Below, piece by piece: positions 1 to 8,126 of a stretch of 64,000 bases of DNA (positions are counted from its first letter, which is position 1; each line of letters starts with the position of its first letter). Origin of the DNA: Knoellia sp. Soil729 (GTDB taxonomy: Bacteria > Actinomycetota > Actinomycetes > Actinomycetales > Dermatophilaceae); the NCBI RefSeq assembly GCF_001427985.1, contig NZ_LMSA01000002.1:1232811-1296810 (forward strand), written 5' to 3'. Below the pieces are notes generated by a model. It ran no database searches and was not told the DNA's origin. It saw only the letters and a program-made list of their open reading frames with translations. Position numbers and translations under genes: made by a program.

Positions 1-280
1 CGATGTCGTCGGTGAAGCGGCTGTTGCCACCGTCGATGATGAGGTCGCCCTTGTCGAGCAGCTCACCGAGCTTGGCCACCGTCTCGCGGGTGGGGTCACC
101 GGAGGGGACCATCACCCAGACCACGCGTGGGGCATCGAGCTTCTTGACGAGCGCGGCGAGGGTCTTGACGTCCGAGACGTCGGGGTTGCGGTCGTAGCCC
201 ACGACCTCGTGGCCTGCGCGGCGGATGCGCTCGCGCATGTTGCCACCCATCTTGCCGAGCCCGATGAGTCCCAGTTGCAT
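1..280 (-). CDS. gnd: 6-phosphogluconate dehydrogenase, N-terminal part (cut by window edge)
   Basis: NADP-dependent decarboxylating dehydrogenase of the oxidative pentose phosphate pathway, converting 6-phosphogluconate to ribulose 5-phosphate. Only about 93 N-terminal residues lie in the window. They start MQLGLIGLGKMGGNM, a Rossmann dinucleotide motif (GLGKMG), and continue with the family hallmarks VVWVMVPSGDPT and IIDGGNSRFTDD. The ATG at 278-280 is the natural start. The gene lies 50 bases after dnaN in the same direction, the usual actinobacterial order dnaA-dnaN-gnd-recF. Truncation is due to the window edge, not mutation. Confidence 0.93.
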   Translation of the reverse strand, partial: MQLGLIGLGKMGGNMRERIRRAGHEVVGYDRNPDVSDVKTLAALVKKLDAPRVVWVMVPSGDPTRETVAKLGELLDKGDLIIDGGNSRFTDDI

Positions 281-330
281 TGACTACCCCTTCACGTGAC
301 GGACGGTGCTGTTTCTGCAGGCTACGCCGC

Positions 331-1464
331 TCAGCTCGCGAACCGCACCGGCATGATGACGTAGCGGTAGCTCGTGTCAGCCTCGCCGTCGGCCTCGGCC
401 TGCCCGCTCAGGACGGCCGGCCGCGACGGCTGGGTGAAGGAGAGCCGGCTGAACTCGGTGCCGACCGCACCGAGGCCGTCGAGGAGGAACCCGGGGTTGA
501 AGGCGACCTCGACGTCTGGTCCGGTGAGCGTGGCCTCGACGGCCTCGCTCGCCTGGGCGTCCTCGCCGGTTCCCGCCTCGATGGCGACCTGGCCCTCGGT
601 GAAGCGCAGTCGCACCGGGGTGTTGCGCTCGGCGACGAGGGCGACGCGCTTGACGGCCTCGACGAGCTCGGCGGTGTTGACGACGGACTCGGTGTCGGAG
701 GTCGTCGGGAAGATCGAGCTGACCTTGGGGTACTCACCGTCGAGCAGACGGGTGGTCGTGCGGCGGGAGCCGGCCTCGAAGCCGACGAGCCCGTCGCCAC
801 CTGCAGCCGAGCCCAGAGCGACCTCGATCGACCCCGAGGCTCCGAGCGAGCGCGCCGTGTCGGCCAGGGTGCGGGCCGGGACGAGGACGATGTGGCTCGC
901 GGCGCTGTCGGTGGGGTTCCAGGTCAGCTCGCGCATGGCCAGGCGGTAGCGGTCGGTGGCGAGGAGGGTCATCTTGTCGCCCTCGATCTCGACGCGCACG
1001 CCGGTGAGGATCGGCAGGGTGTCACCGCGGTCTGCTGCCACCGAGACCTGGCTGACGGCCTGGGTGAAGAGGTGCCCGTCGATGGAGCCGCTGGGCTCGG
1101 GCGAGGTCGGCAGAGTCGGGTAGTCGTCGGAGGGCATCTGCAGGAGGCTGAAGCGGCTCGAGCCGCAGACAACCTGGACCTTGGAGCCCTGGACCTCGAC
1201 GTCGACCGGCTTGTTGGGCAGGTTGCGCGAGATGTCGGCGAGCAGGCGGCCCAGGACGAGCACCGTGCCGGACTCGGCGACCTCGGCGGCCACCGTGAGG
1301 CGGGCGGAGACCTCGTAGTCGAAGGCCGACAGCGTCACCGTCCCCTCCTCGTTGGCCTCGATGAGGATGCCGGCGAGGACGGGCACGGGAGGGCGCGCGG
1401 GAAGTCCGCGGGCGACCCAGGTGACCGCCTCGGCAAGGACTTCGCGCTCGACGCGGAACTTCAC
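331..1464 (-). CDS. dnaN: DNA polymerase III beta subunit (sliding clamp)
   Basis: Ring-shaped processivity clamp that tethers the replicative polymerase to DNA. The 377-residue product begins MKFRVEREVLAEAVTWVARG and ends YRYVIMPVRFAS, matching family ends and length; it should carry three repeated clamp folds. An open frame continues upstream to 2166, but that stretch runs through the DnaA-box region and is unlike any clamp, so I start at the GTG at 1464. The gene is downstream of dnaA across oriC. Confidence 0.96.
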   Translation of the reverse strand: MKFRVEREVLAEAVTWVARGLPARPPVPVLAGILIEANEEGTVTLSAFDYEVSARLTVAAEVAESGTVLVLGRLLADISRNLPNKPVDVEVQGSKVQVVCGSSRFSLLQMPSDDYPTLPTSPEPSGSIDGHLFTQAVSQVSVAADRGDTLPILTGVRVEIEGDKMTLLATDRYRLAMRELTWNPTDSAASHIVLVPARTLADTARSLGASGSIEVALGSAAGGDGLVGFEAGSRRTTTRLLDGEYPKVSSIFPTTSDTESVVNTAELVEAVKRVALVAERNTPVRLRFTEGQVAIEAGTGEDAQASEAVEATLTGPDVEVAFNPGFLLDGLGAVGTEFSRLSFTQPSRPAVLSGQAEADGEADTSYRYVIMPVRFAS

Positions 1465-2185
1465 GGCATACCGACCTAACTGTGTGTGTGGTGCAGCTGG
1501 CAGAACAGAAGTGGGCGTCCCGGGTGGGCGCTGGGGTGCGCAGGCACGCGGGACAGATGACATTAGTGCACGGACGGGAGCGGGGACACCCGAGATGGAA
1601 GTTGTCGTTCGGCCTGCTCGATCCGAGGTCGAGAAGGGATCCCCGGGTCGCAGTTCCACAGGCAGGTCATCGGGGCAGGACCAGTGATAGGGGGATCTCG
1701 TCAGAGTTGTAGGAGGTGTGGATCCTGTGGACAACTCGGTGTTCCTGCAGGTCAGCGCACCATCGATCACGTGGACGACCGGTGGACGGCATGTGGAGGG
1801 TTCGGCGCCGCCTGTTGACGGCCGCAACGGCGTGCGAGCCCGTCCACCGTGGCGACACCTGTCGTCCACCCTCCCGGGGTGTTCGTCCACAGTTGTCCAC
1901 AGGGGTTGGGGACGAAAAGCACCTTTCGCCTGTCCCCACGGTGTCCCCACCTCGTCCCCACGTTGTCCACAGGGTCGAGTTGTCCACAGGGATCTCCACA
2001 ACCCGTGGATGGGCTGCCTCGTGGCCCCGGCGGGCCAGCCGAAGTGACGAATGGGTGGCGCGGTGCCCACAGGTGTGGATTGCCCTGTGGACAACTCGAC
2101 CAGGTCCGCACTGATGGCCCGTTGGGCCAGTGACTCGTTGCCCTCGCAGCGGGCCACACGGGCCATCAGTGCGGGGGGAGCTGGG
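1465..2185. other. oriC: Chromosomal replication origin oriC (dnaA-dnaN intergenic region)
   Basis: A 721-base gene-free stretch between dnaA and dnaN, the classic actinobacterial origin site. Five exact copies of the actinobacterial DnaA box TTGTCCACA or its complement lie at 1726-1734 (complement), 1893-1901, 1963-1971, 1980-1988 and 2086-2094 (complement). Many near matches surround them, such as TTCGTCCACA near 1882 and repeated TGTCCCCAC units around 1930-1960. Boxes occur in both orientations. No strongly AT-rich unwinding element is obvious by eye. Open frames crossing this region are judged non-coding. Confidence 0.92.
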
Positions 2186-3748
2186 TCAGCGGGACTGCTG
2201 CTTGATCCGGTTGGTCAGCTCGGTCACCTGGTTGTAGATCGCGCGTCGCTCGGCCATGAGCTGGCGGATCTTCTTGTCGGCGTGCATGACCGTGGTGTGG
2301 TCGCGGCCACCGAACTGCTGCCCGATCTTGGGCAGGGAGAGGTCGGTGAGCTCGCGGCACAGGTACATCGCGATCTGTCGCGCGGTGACGAGGACGCGCG
2401 AGCGCGACTGGCCCTGGAGGTCCTCGAGGGTGAGGCCGAAGTAGGCCGCGGTCTGCGCCATGATCGTCGCGCTGGTGATCTGGTTGGCGGAGTCGTGCGG
2501 GATGAGGTCCTTGAGCACGATCTCGGCGAGCGAGATGTCGACCGGCTGACGGTTGAGGCTGGCGAAGGCGGTGACGCGGATGAGGGCGCCCTCGAGCTCG
2601 CGGATGTTGGTCGTGATTCGCGAGGCGATGAACTCGAGCACGTCGTCGGGGACGCTGAGCCGCTCCTGGGCGGCCTTCTTGCGCAGGATCGCGATGCGGG
2701 TCTCGAGGTCCGGGGGCTGGACGTCGGTCATGAGGCCCCACTCGAACCGACTGCGCATGCGCTCCTCGAAGCCGCTGAGCAGCTTGGGCGGCAGGTCGCT
2801 CGTGATGACGACCTGCTTGTTGGCGTTGTGCAGCGTGTTGAACGTGTGGAAGAACTCCTCCTGTGTCTGCACCTTGCCCTGGAGGAACTGGATGTCGTCG
2901 ATGAGGAGCACGTCGACGTCGCGGTAGCGGCGCTGGAAGTTCGCGGCCTTGTCGTCGCGGATGCTGTTGATGAAGTCGTTGGTGAACTCCTCGGAGTTCA
3001 CGTAGCGCACCTTGACGTGGGGGAAGAGGTTGCGCGCGTAGTGGCCGATGGCGTGCAGCAGGTGCGTCTTGCCCAGACCGGACTCGCCGTAGATGAACAG
3101 CGGGTTGTAGGCCTTGGCGGGGGTCTCGGCAACCGCGAGGGCCGCCGCGTTGGCGAAGCGGTTGCTCGCGCCGATGACGAAGGTGTCGAACGTGTACTTC
3201 GGGTTGAGCCGGGTCAGCTCGACCTGCTCGGGAACGGTGGCTCCGGGGCGCGGTCGCAGGGCACCCGGCGAGCGGGTGCGAGCGACGGAGGCGTGGTCGC
3301 GGCGTTCGTCCTCGTCGTCCTCGACCAGGGCGATGCCGTCGAGCTCCGCGCGACGCTCGGCACGGCGCCCGTCACCGTCGGTGGGGGCCGGCTCGGTCGC
3401 CGAGGTCGGTGCGGGACCCGGCGGCCCGGCAGCGTGGGGGGCGGCCACCAAGTCCGCGTCGCCGGCAGGGACGAGCACCGGGGCATCACCCAGTGAGGGA
3501 TCCACCGTGACGGCGAGGCGGACGTCGTGGCCCAGCTGGCTGCGCAGCGTCTCGGTCACCCGGTCGCGCAGCCGCGTCTCGACGATGTCCTTGGTGAAGT
3601 CGTTCGGGACAGCGATCAGGGCGGTCTCGTCGAGCAGGCCGACGAGCTTGGCCAGGGAGAGGAACGCTCGTTGCTGAACGGGGATGCCGTCGGAGTCGAG
3701 GGCGTCGAGGGTCGTGCGCCAGATCTGGTCCATCGAGGCGTCCGGCAC
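2186..3748 (-). CDS. dnaA: Chromosomal replication initiator protein DnaA
   Basis: AAA+ initiator that binds DnaA boxes and opens oriC. 520 residues: N-terminal domain I (about 1-90), a long acidic and Pro/Ala-rich linker (about 95-175), an AAA+ domain with Walker A GESGLGKT near residues 220-228 and Walker [10 protein letters not shown], and a C-terminal DNA-binding domain IV with the DnaA signature around [15 protein letters not shown]. The GTG at 3748 follows a purine-rich GGAAAGG about 15 bases upstream; an ATG five codons later (3733) is an equally plausible start. DnaA boxes just upstream suggest autoregulation. Confidence 0.97.
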   Translation of the reverse strand: MPDASMDQIWRTTLDALDSDGIPVQQRAFLSLAKLVGLLDETALIAVPNDFTKDIVETRLRDRVTETLRSQLGHDVRLAVTVDPSLGDAPVLVPAGDADLVAAPHAAGPPGPAPTSATEPAPTDGDGRRAERRAELDGIALVEDDEDERRDHASVARTRSPGALRPRPGATVPEQVELTRLNPKYTFDTFVIGASNRFANAAALAVAETPAKAYNPLFIYGESGLGKTHLLHAIGHYARNLFPHVKVRYVNSEEFTNDFINSIRDDKAANFQRRYRDVDVLLIDDIQFLQGKVQTQEEFFHTFNTLHNANKQVVITSDLPPKLLSGFEERMRSRFEWGLMTDVQPPDLETRIAILRKKAAQERLSVPDDVLEFIASRITTNIRELEGALIRVTAFASLNRQPVDISLAEIVLKDLIPHDSANQITSATIMAQTAAYFGLTLEDLQGQSRSRVLVTARQIAMYLCRELTDLSLPKIGQQFGGRDHTTVMHADKKIRQLMAERRAIYNQVTELTNRIKQQSR

Positions 3749-4133
3749 CTGATCACCCCAACCTTTCCGTCGTCCGCCTGCGTGGCCCTACGAGTGTCCA
3801 CAGGGTTGTCCACAGTCTGTGGGTATGCGGGGTGACGCTAACAAGGGGGTGGCTCCGCGGCAACCCGAACGCCTTCCGAATCCCGTCCCGGGCGTCGACC
3901 GTCCGCGTGTCGCGCACAGGTGATGACACCGTGAGGTGAGAGCATAGGGGGTTGGCCGCACCTTGCGGGGCCGCGGCGCGTGGGTTTGACCCGGTATGCC
4001 GCTCTCCCGTACCTTGGACAGGCCTGTTGCGGCGGCCGTTGTCGCCTGCCCACAGCCTTCGGCCAGCACCACCCAGACCTGCCAGACCATGCGGTTCGTC
4101 CGTATGGGTCCGTCCCGTGAGAAGAGATTTCCC
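3749..4133. promoter_or_regulatory. Divergent dnaA / rpmH promoter region with DnaA boxes
   Basis: 385 bases between the divergent genes dnaA and rpmH with no convincing gene. A perfect DnaA box TTGTCCACA lies at 3806-3814 and a one-mismatch box GTGTCCACA at 3794-3802, both about 50-65 bases upstream of the dnaA start, a position suited to DnaA autorepression. The long minus-strand open frame through here and the following genes is rejected as a shadow. Promoter elements themselves were not resolved. Confidence 0.6.
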
Positions 4134-4271
4134 GTGAGCAAGCGTACGTTCCAGCCCAACAACCGTCGCCGGGCCAAGACCCACGGCTTCCGCCTGCGCA
4201 TGCGCACCCGTGCGGGTCGCGCCATCCTCGGTGCCCGTCGCCGCAAGGGCCGCTCCGAACTCTCCGCCTGA
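4134..4271 (+). CDS. rpmH: 50S ribosomal protein L34
   Basis: Small basic protein of the large ribosomal subunit. The 45-residue product reads [19 protein letters not shown] then [19 protein letters not shown] and ends SELSA, the standard actinobacterial L34. The GTG at 4134 is chosen because the family starts MSKRTFQP; a purine-rich GAGAAG sits upstream. An upstream in-frame ATG (4104) would add ten residues not seen in the family. First gene of the rpmH-rnpA-yidD-yidC-jag-rsmG cluster, 8 bases before rnpA. Confidence 0.97.
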   Translation: MSKRTFQPNNRRRAKTHGFRLRMRTRAGRAILGARRRKGRSELSA

Positions 4272-4279
4272 GGCTTTCG

Positions 4280-4651
4280 GTGCTGCCGGCGCCGAACCGA
4301 CTGCGGACGCGGTCGGACTTCGCGTCGGCGATCCGTTCCCCTGGTGCGGCGCGAGCGGGATCGAGGATCCTCGTGGTGCACGCCAACGTGACCGACTCTC
4401 GTGCGGGACTCCCGCCGCGGGTCGGTTTCGTCGTGTCCAAGGCCGTGGGCAACGCGGTCGTCCGTAACCGGACCAAGCGCCGACTGCGCGCCGTAGTGGC
4501 AGCCGAGCTGGCCGGCATACCGGATGGCGTTGACGTCGTGGTCCGGGCGCAGGCGGCTGCCTCGCAGGCCACGTTCGCAGAGCTCGAGTCGGCGCTGAAA
4601 CCGTTGCTGCACAGGGCCGTTCGCCGCACAGCAGCGTCTGGGACGGCGTGA
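4280..4651 (+). CDS. rnpA: Ribonuclease P protein component
   Basis: Protein cofactor of the RNase P ribozyme, which removes 5' leaders from pre-tRNA. 123 residues with the family pattern: N-terminal MLPAPNRLRTRSDFASAIR, central VGFVVSKAVGNAVVRNR and the basic RNR motif continuing NRTKRRLRAV. GTG start eight bases after rpmH. Its TGA overlaps the GTG of yidD (GTGA at 4648-4651), indicating translational coupling. Confidence 0.95.
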   Translation: MLPAPNRLRTRSDFASAIRSPGAARAGSRILVVHANVTDSRAGLPPRVGFVVSKAVGNAVVRNRTKRRLRAVVAAELAGIPDGVDVVVRAQAAASQATFAELESALKPLLHRAVRRTAASGTA

Positions 4652-4947
4652 TCATGTCCCTGGGACAGATCATTGCCAAGCCGATCGTGTGGCTCGTTCG
4701 TGCCTACCAGCTCGTCGTCTCACCGATGCGGCCCGCCACCTGCCGCTACTTCCCCTCCTGCTCCGCGTATGCCGTGACCGCCCTCAGTCGCCACGGAGCC
4801 TTCCGGGGAACCTGGCTCACGCTCCGGCGGTTGGGCAGGTGTCACCCCTGGGCGGCCGGCGGCGTCGACCACGTGCCGGCCCTGCCCGGCGAACCCGATG
4901 ACGGCGAGCTCATCGCTCGCCACATCCCCCACGAAACCACCACCTGA
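4648..4947 (+). CDS. yidD: Membrane protein insertion efficiency factor YidD
   Basis: Small membrane-associated protein thought to assist YidC-dependent insertion. Up to 99 residues. Diagnostic motif SPMRPATCRYFPSCSAYA, followed by GAFRGTWLTLRRLGRCHPW, fits the haemolytic-domain YidD family with its conserved cysteines. The GTG at 4648 overlaps the rnpA stop; an ATG two codons later (4654) is the alternative. yidC follows after 66 bases. Confidence 0.94.
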   Translation: MIMSLGQIIAKPIVWLVRAYQLVVSPMRPATCRYFPSCSAYAVTALSRHGAFRGTWLTLRRLGRCHPWAAGGVDHVPALPGEPDDGELIARHIPHETTT

Positions 4948-5013
4948 CCCGCACGCACAGCAGCACGGTGCGGGCCCACTCCGGCAGAGACGCCGGAACA
5001 ACCGAAGGACAGC

Positions 5014-6027
5014 ATGGGAGACTTTTTCCAGAGCCTGATCTACCCGATCGAGGTTCTCGTCGCGTGGATCATGTACGGATTCCACCAGGTTTTCACGAGC
5101 CTGGGCCTCGACCCGGCGTCCGGCCTGGCGTGGGGCCTGTCGATCATCGGCCTCGTGCTCGTCATGCGTGCCGCGATGATTCCGCTGTTCGTCAAGCAGA
5201 TCAACGCCTCGCGCAAGATGCAGATGATCCAGCCCGAGCTGCAGAAGATCCAGAAGAAGTACAAGGGCAAGAGCGACCCTGAGTCCCGCCAGGCGATGAC
5301 CCAGGAGACGATGGCGCTCTACCGCAAGGAGGGCACGAACCCGTTCTCCTCGTGCCTGCCGATCCTCGTGCAGTCCCCGTTCTTCTTCGGTCTCTTCCGG
5401 GTCCTCAACAACCTCGACGACATCGGTGCCGGCACCCACGACAAGATCGGCCCGATCACCCAGACCGTCGCGTCCCAGGCCGAGTCGGCAACGCTCTTTG
5501 GCGCGCAGCTCTCGGACAAGTTCATCGGCGCCGAGACGACGACCACCAAGGTCGTCACGATCCTGCTCATCCTGCTCATGTCGGCCACGACGTTCACCAC
5601 GCAGCGCCAGCTCATGACCAAGAACATGCCGGCGTCCGCCCTGGACAACCCGTTCGCCAAGCAGCAGAAGATGATCATGTACGTCATGCCGGTCGTCTTC
5701 GCCGTCTCGGGCATCAACTTCCCCATCGGCGTCCTGCTCTACTGGTTCACCACCAACGTGTGGTCGATGGTGCAGCAGTTCTACGTGATCCGGAAGATGC
5801 CGGCACCCGGCTCGGCGGCCGAGAAGGCGCTGCACGAGCGGCTGGCCAAGCGCGGCAAGCCCATCCCCGGTGAGGCCGAGCGCAAGGCCGCAGAGGCCGC
5901 CGAGGCAGAGGCCGCGGCGGAGCGGTCCGCCCAGCGCGTCCAGCCCAAGAGCAAGAAGCGCGCGAAGAAGAAGGGCGCGACGGCGGTCACCCCCACGCCC
6001 AAGAAGAAGGCCCAGACCGAGAACTGA
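5014..6027 (+). CDS. yidC: Membrane protein insertase YidC (Oxa1 family)
   Basis: Inserts and folds inner-membrane proteins alone or with SecYEG. 337 residues. Several hydrophobic segments are visible: an N-terminal one with VAWIMYGFHQVF, then SIIGLVLVMRAAMIPLF, the NPFSSCLPILVQSPFFFGLF segment, VVTILLILLMSATTF, and a late segment with INFPIGVLLYW. A highly basic C-terminal tail (SKKRAKKKGATAV) is typical of Gram-positive YidC and may contact the ribosome. ATG at 5014 has GAAGGA just upstream. It lies between yidD and jag as expected. Confidence 0.96.
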   Translation: MGDFFQSLIYPIEVLVAWIMYGFHQVFTSLGLDPASGLAWGLSIIGLVLVMRAAMIPLFVKQINASRKMQMIQPELQKIQKKYKGKSDPESRQAMTQETMALYRKEGTNPFSSCLPILVQSPFFFGLFRVLNNLDDIGAGTHDKIGPITQTVASQAESATLFGAQLSDKFIGAETTTTKVVTILLILLMSATTFTTQRQLMTKNMPASALDNPFAKQQKMIMYVMPVVFAVSGINFPIGVLLYWFTTNVWSMVQQFYVIRKMPAPGSAAEKALHERLAKRGKPIPGEAERKAAEAAEAEAAAERSAQRVQPKSKKRAKKKGATAVTPTPKKKAQTEN

Positions 6028-6117
6028 CCCCACTGTGCCGTATCAGGCTCTGACCTGCGACGATACGGCGCCGGACCGGCCGACCACGACGTCGGCCGCC
6101 ACGAGAGGAACAACCAG

Positions 6118-6714
6118 ATGAGTGACGTGACGGACACCCAGAACAGCGGCTCGGCCCCCACGCCCGAGGACGATGCCATGCCGACCGACGCCGTCGAGGC
6201 GCCCCCCGAGGGCGGCGACGTGGCGGCCCCCGCGGACAGGGGGGCCCCCGCGGACCTCGAGAAGGAGGGCGAGGTTGCTGCCGACTTCCTCGAGAGCCTG
6301 CTCGACATCTGCGACCTCGACGGCGACATCGACGTCGACATCGACGGTGACCGAGCAGCTGTGGCCATCGTCGACTCCGAGGAGGGGCGCGTCCCCCGTC
6401 GGCTCGTCGGTGACAACGCGAAGGTGCTCGACGCCCTCCAGGAGCTCACCCGCCTCGCCGTGCAGTCGGCCACCGGCCACCGCAGCCGCCTCATGCTCGA
6501 CGTCGCGGGTCACCGCGCCGGCCGCCGGGCCGAGCTCGTCGAGATCGCCAAGGACGCGATCGCCTCGGTCAAGGACTCCGGCGAGAAGCTCGCGCTGGAC
6601 TCGATGACGGCATTCGAGCGCAAGGTCGTCCACGACGAGGTCCTCGCCGCCGGCCTCTCCTCCGAGTCCGAGGGTGTCGAGCCCCGTCGCCACGTCGTGG
6701 TCCTGCCCGCGTGA
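6118..6714 (+). CDS. jag: Jag/KhpB-type KH-R3H RNA-binding protein
   Basis: Predicted cytoplasmic single-strand nucleic-acid-binding protein; relatives (Jag/KhpB/EloR) affect cell elongation and small-RNA biology in firmicutes. 198 residues: an acidic disordered N-terminus (about 1-60), a KH-like region with LVGDNAKVLDALQELTRLAV, and a C-terminal R3H domain with LDSMTAFERKVVHDEV and EGVEPRRHVVV. ATG at 6118 is preceded by AGAGGA. Its TGA overlaps the rsmG GTG (GTGA at 6711-6714). The gene position after yidC is standard. Confidence 0.93.
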   Translation: MSDVTDTQNSGSAPTPEDDAMPTDAVEAPPEGGDVAAPADRGAPADLEKEGEVAADFLESLLDICDLDGDIDVDIDGDRAAVAIVDSEEGRVPRRLVGDNAKVLDALQELTRLAVQSATGHRSRLMLDVAGHRAGRRAELVEIAKDAIASVKDSGEKLALDSMTAFERKVVHDEVLAAGLSSESEGVEPRRHVVVLPA

Positions 6715-7409
6715 GCGATGTTTCACGTGAAACGGGAACCTCGGACGAGGTTCCCGAGCCTGCATCACCGCCAGCCGCACCCTCGGGTGCGGCTGAGGTG
6801 TTCGGGGAGGGGCTGCCCGCCGCCACCCGCTTCGTCGAGATCCTCGCCGACACGGGAGTGAGCCACGGGCTTCTCGGCCCCCGAGAGGTCCCACGCCTGT
6901 GGGAGCGGCACGTGCTGAACTGTGCCGTCATCGAGGACGCGTTCCCGCAGAACGCCAAGCTGATCGACGTCGGCTCCGGGGCCGGCCTGCCCGGCATCGC
7001 CCTGGCCATCGCCCGCCCCGACCTGGACCTTCACCTCGTGGAGCCGATGCAGCGCCGCACCGACTGGCTCACCGCCACGGTCGCCGACCTGGGGCTCGAG
7101 AACGTGACCGTGCACCGCGGGCGCGCCGAGGAGCTCGTCGGCACCCTGTCCGCTCCGTGGGTCACCGCCCGCGCCGTCGCCCGTATCGCCAAGCTCGCGC
7201 GCTGGTGCGTTCCCCTGCTCGAGGGACGAGGAACCCTCGTCGCGATGAAGGGCCGCTCCGCCCAAGAGGAGCTCGATGCCGACCGCCGCGACCTCACCAA
7301 GCTCGGCCTCGTCGACGCCACCCTTACCGAGCACGGGACCTCCGTCATCGCCGAGCCCACCCTGACACTGGACCTGACCTTCCAGCCCAAGAGACGCCCC
7401 AAGAAGTAG
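6711..7409 (+). CDS. rsmG: 16S rRNA (guanine-N7) methyltransferase RsmG
   Basis: SAM-dependent methyltransferase that forms m7G in the 530 loop of 16S rRNA. 232 residues, with SAM-binding motif LIDVGSGAGLPGIALAIAR and acidic VEPMQRRTDWL. The N-terminus MSDVSRETGTSDEVPEP is low complexity and encodes a complete parS site (6719-6734) in the frame DVSRET, so codons 3-8 serve both translation and ParB binding. Start GTG overlaps the jag stop. The C-terminus is very basic (QPKRRPKK). Confidence 0.95.
   Translation: MSDVSRETGTSDEVPEPASPPAAPSGAAEVFGEGLPAATRFVEILADTGVSHGLLGPREVPRLWERHVLNCAVIEDAFPQNAKLIDVGSGAGLPGIALAIARPDLDLHLVEPMQRRTDWLTATVADLGLENVTVHRGRAEELVGTLSAPWVTARAVARIAKLARWCVPLLEGRGTLVAMKGRSAQEELDADRRDLTKLGLVDATLTEHGTSVIAEPTLTLDLTFQPKRRPKK
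6719..6734. promoter_or_regulatory. parS: parS centromere site 1 (inside rsmG)
   Basis: TGTTTCACGTGAAACG, with a perfect 14-base palindrome GTTTCACGTGAAAC at 6720-6733 matching the universal bacterial parS. ParB nucleates here. It is read through as codons 3-8 of rsmG (DVSRET). Confidence 0.95.
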
Positions 7410-7479
7410 CTCCGTCACCAGCGGCCCCTGTGTTCTCTTGAACCCGGGGGTCGCTTGGTTTGCTTCCGTTGTCGCCGTC

Positions 7480-7582
7480 GCACGTCAGGGGCGGTTCGCC
7501 GCCGTCCCATCCGCCGTCCGCGCGCTGCGCGCACTCCCGGCTCCCGCCAGGCCCAGCCAGCGGCGAACCGCCCCTGACGTGC
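7480..7582. repeat. Structured inverted repeat A (22-bp arms, 57-base core)
   Basis: Perfect 22-base inverted arms at 7480-7501 and 7561-7582 (GCACGTCAGGGGCGGTTCGC plus CG) enclose a GC-rich core at 7504-7560. The reverse complement of that core matches 52 of 57 bases of the core in repeat B (7890-7946), although the arms of A and B are quite different. It is not next to a gene end in the way of a simple terminator. Could act as RNA or DNA hairpin. Confidence 0.85.
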
Positions 7583-7823
7583 TCCACAACGTCGCCTCCC
7601 AAGGCCGGCAGTTCATGAGAAGCCCCCAGGGCGTGTTTTCTCCACACGGCTTATGTGGAGTCACCTTGACGTGGCGCCCGCCAGTTGCGTCCGTCCTCCC
7701 CGGGCTTCTTCGCGTCGACGCCCGCGAATGCCAGACCAGCGAGAGCGCCGGGGTGGGGGGATGGTCGCGGAGGAGATTCAGGCCGAGCACCGCCCCCGCG
7801 CGCGGAGGGGATGCCAAGCGCGA

Positions 7824-7839
7824 TGTTTCACGTGAAACG
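7824..7839. promoter_or_regulatory. parS: parS centromere site 2
   Basis: TGTTTCACGTGAAACG with the perfect palindrome GTTTCACGTGAAAC at 7825-7838, between the two structured repeats upstream of parA. Confidence 0.95.
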
Positions 7840-7853
7840 GGACCACAGCGGCG

Positions 7854-7968
7854 GGTGACCTTGAGGAGGGGAGACGCTTGTGATCGCCGCTGGCTGGGCC
7901 TGGCGGGAGCGGCGAGTGCGCGCAGCGCGCGATCCGCGGATGGGACTGCGGCGATCACAAGGGTCACC
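7854..7968. repeat. Structured inverted repeat B (related to A, opposite orientation)
   Basis: Inner arms CTTGTGATCGCCGC (7877-7890) and GCGGCGATCACAAG (7948-7961) pair perfectly. Outer arms GGTGACC (7854-7860) and GGTCACC (7962-7968) also pair, leaving a one-sided 16-base internal loop. The core 7890-7946 is 52/57 identical to the reverse complement of the core of repeat A. Core conserved, arms different but still complementary: this argues that pairing itself is kept. Confidence 0.85.
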
Positions 7969-7999
7969 ACGACCACAGGGGATGACGGAGCAGGGAGGA

Positions 8000-8015
8000 T
8001 GTTTCACGTGAAACG
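8000..8015. promoter_or_regulatory. parS: parS centromere site 3
   Basis: TGTTTCACGTGAAACG, perfect palindrome at 8001-8014, about 110 bases upstream of the parA start; ParB bound here could also influence parA transcription. Confidence 0.95.
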
Positions 8016-8126
8016 TTGTGCTGTGAGCGGAACTGAGGGAAACGCGGGGGTGGGGTTTGGCGTGTCGGGGGGCGGTCCTGTTGGATTGGGTGTTCCCAAC
8101 CGACGACCCTGAGGTGGATCCCGACG

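Larger units (their letters stand above)
7410..8126. other. rsmG-parA intergenic region, no convincing gene
   Basis: 717 bases without a supportable gene. It holds two related structured repeats (7480-7582 and 7854-7968), two perfect parS sites (7824 and 8000) and a small hairpin with 7-base arms CTCCACA/TGTGGAG at 7640-7660. A ribosome-binding site GAGGTGG at 8111-8117 serves parA. Open frames of up to 224 codons cross this region but run through the repeats and palindromes, show no family features and are rejected. The parA promoter should lie here but was not resolved. Confidence 0.7.

Noticed and set aside
280-1479. Long plus-strand open frame (about 399 codons) antisense to dnaN
   Set aside because: Fully overlaps dnaN, Gly/Asp/Arg-rich composition typical of GC-rich antisense frames, no family features.
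3753-4679. Minus-strand open frame of about 308 codons through the dnaA-rpmH region
   Set aside because: Runs antisense through rpmH and rnpA and across DnaA boxes; no recognisable domain or plausible start.
7438-8112. Plus-strand open frame of 224 codons between rsmG and parA
   Set aside because: Translates the structured repeats and parS sites; composition and lack of a ribosome-binding site argue against a gene.
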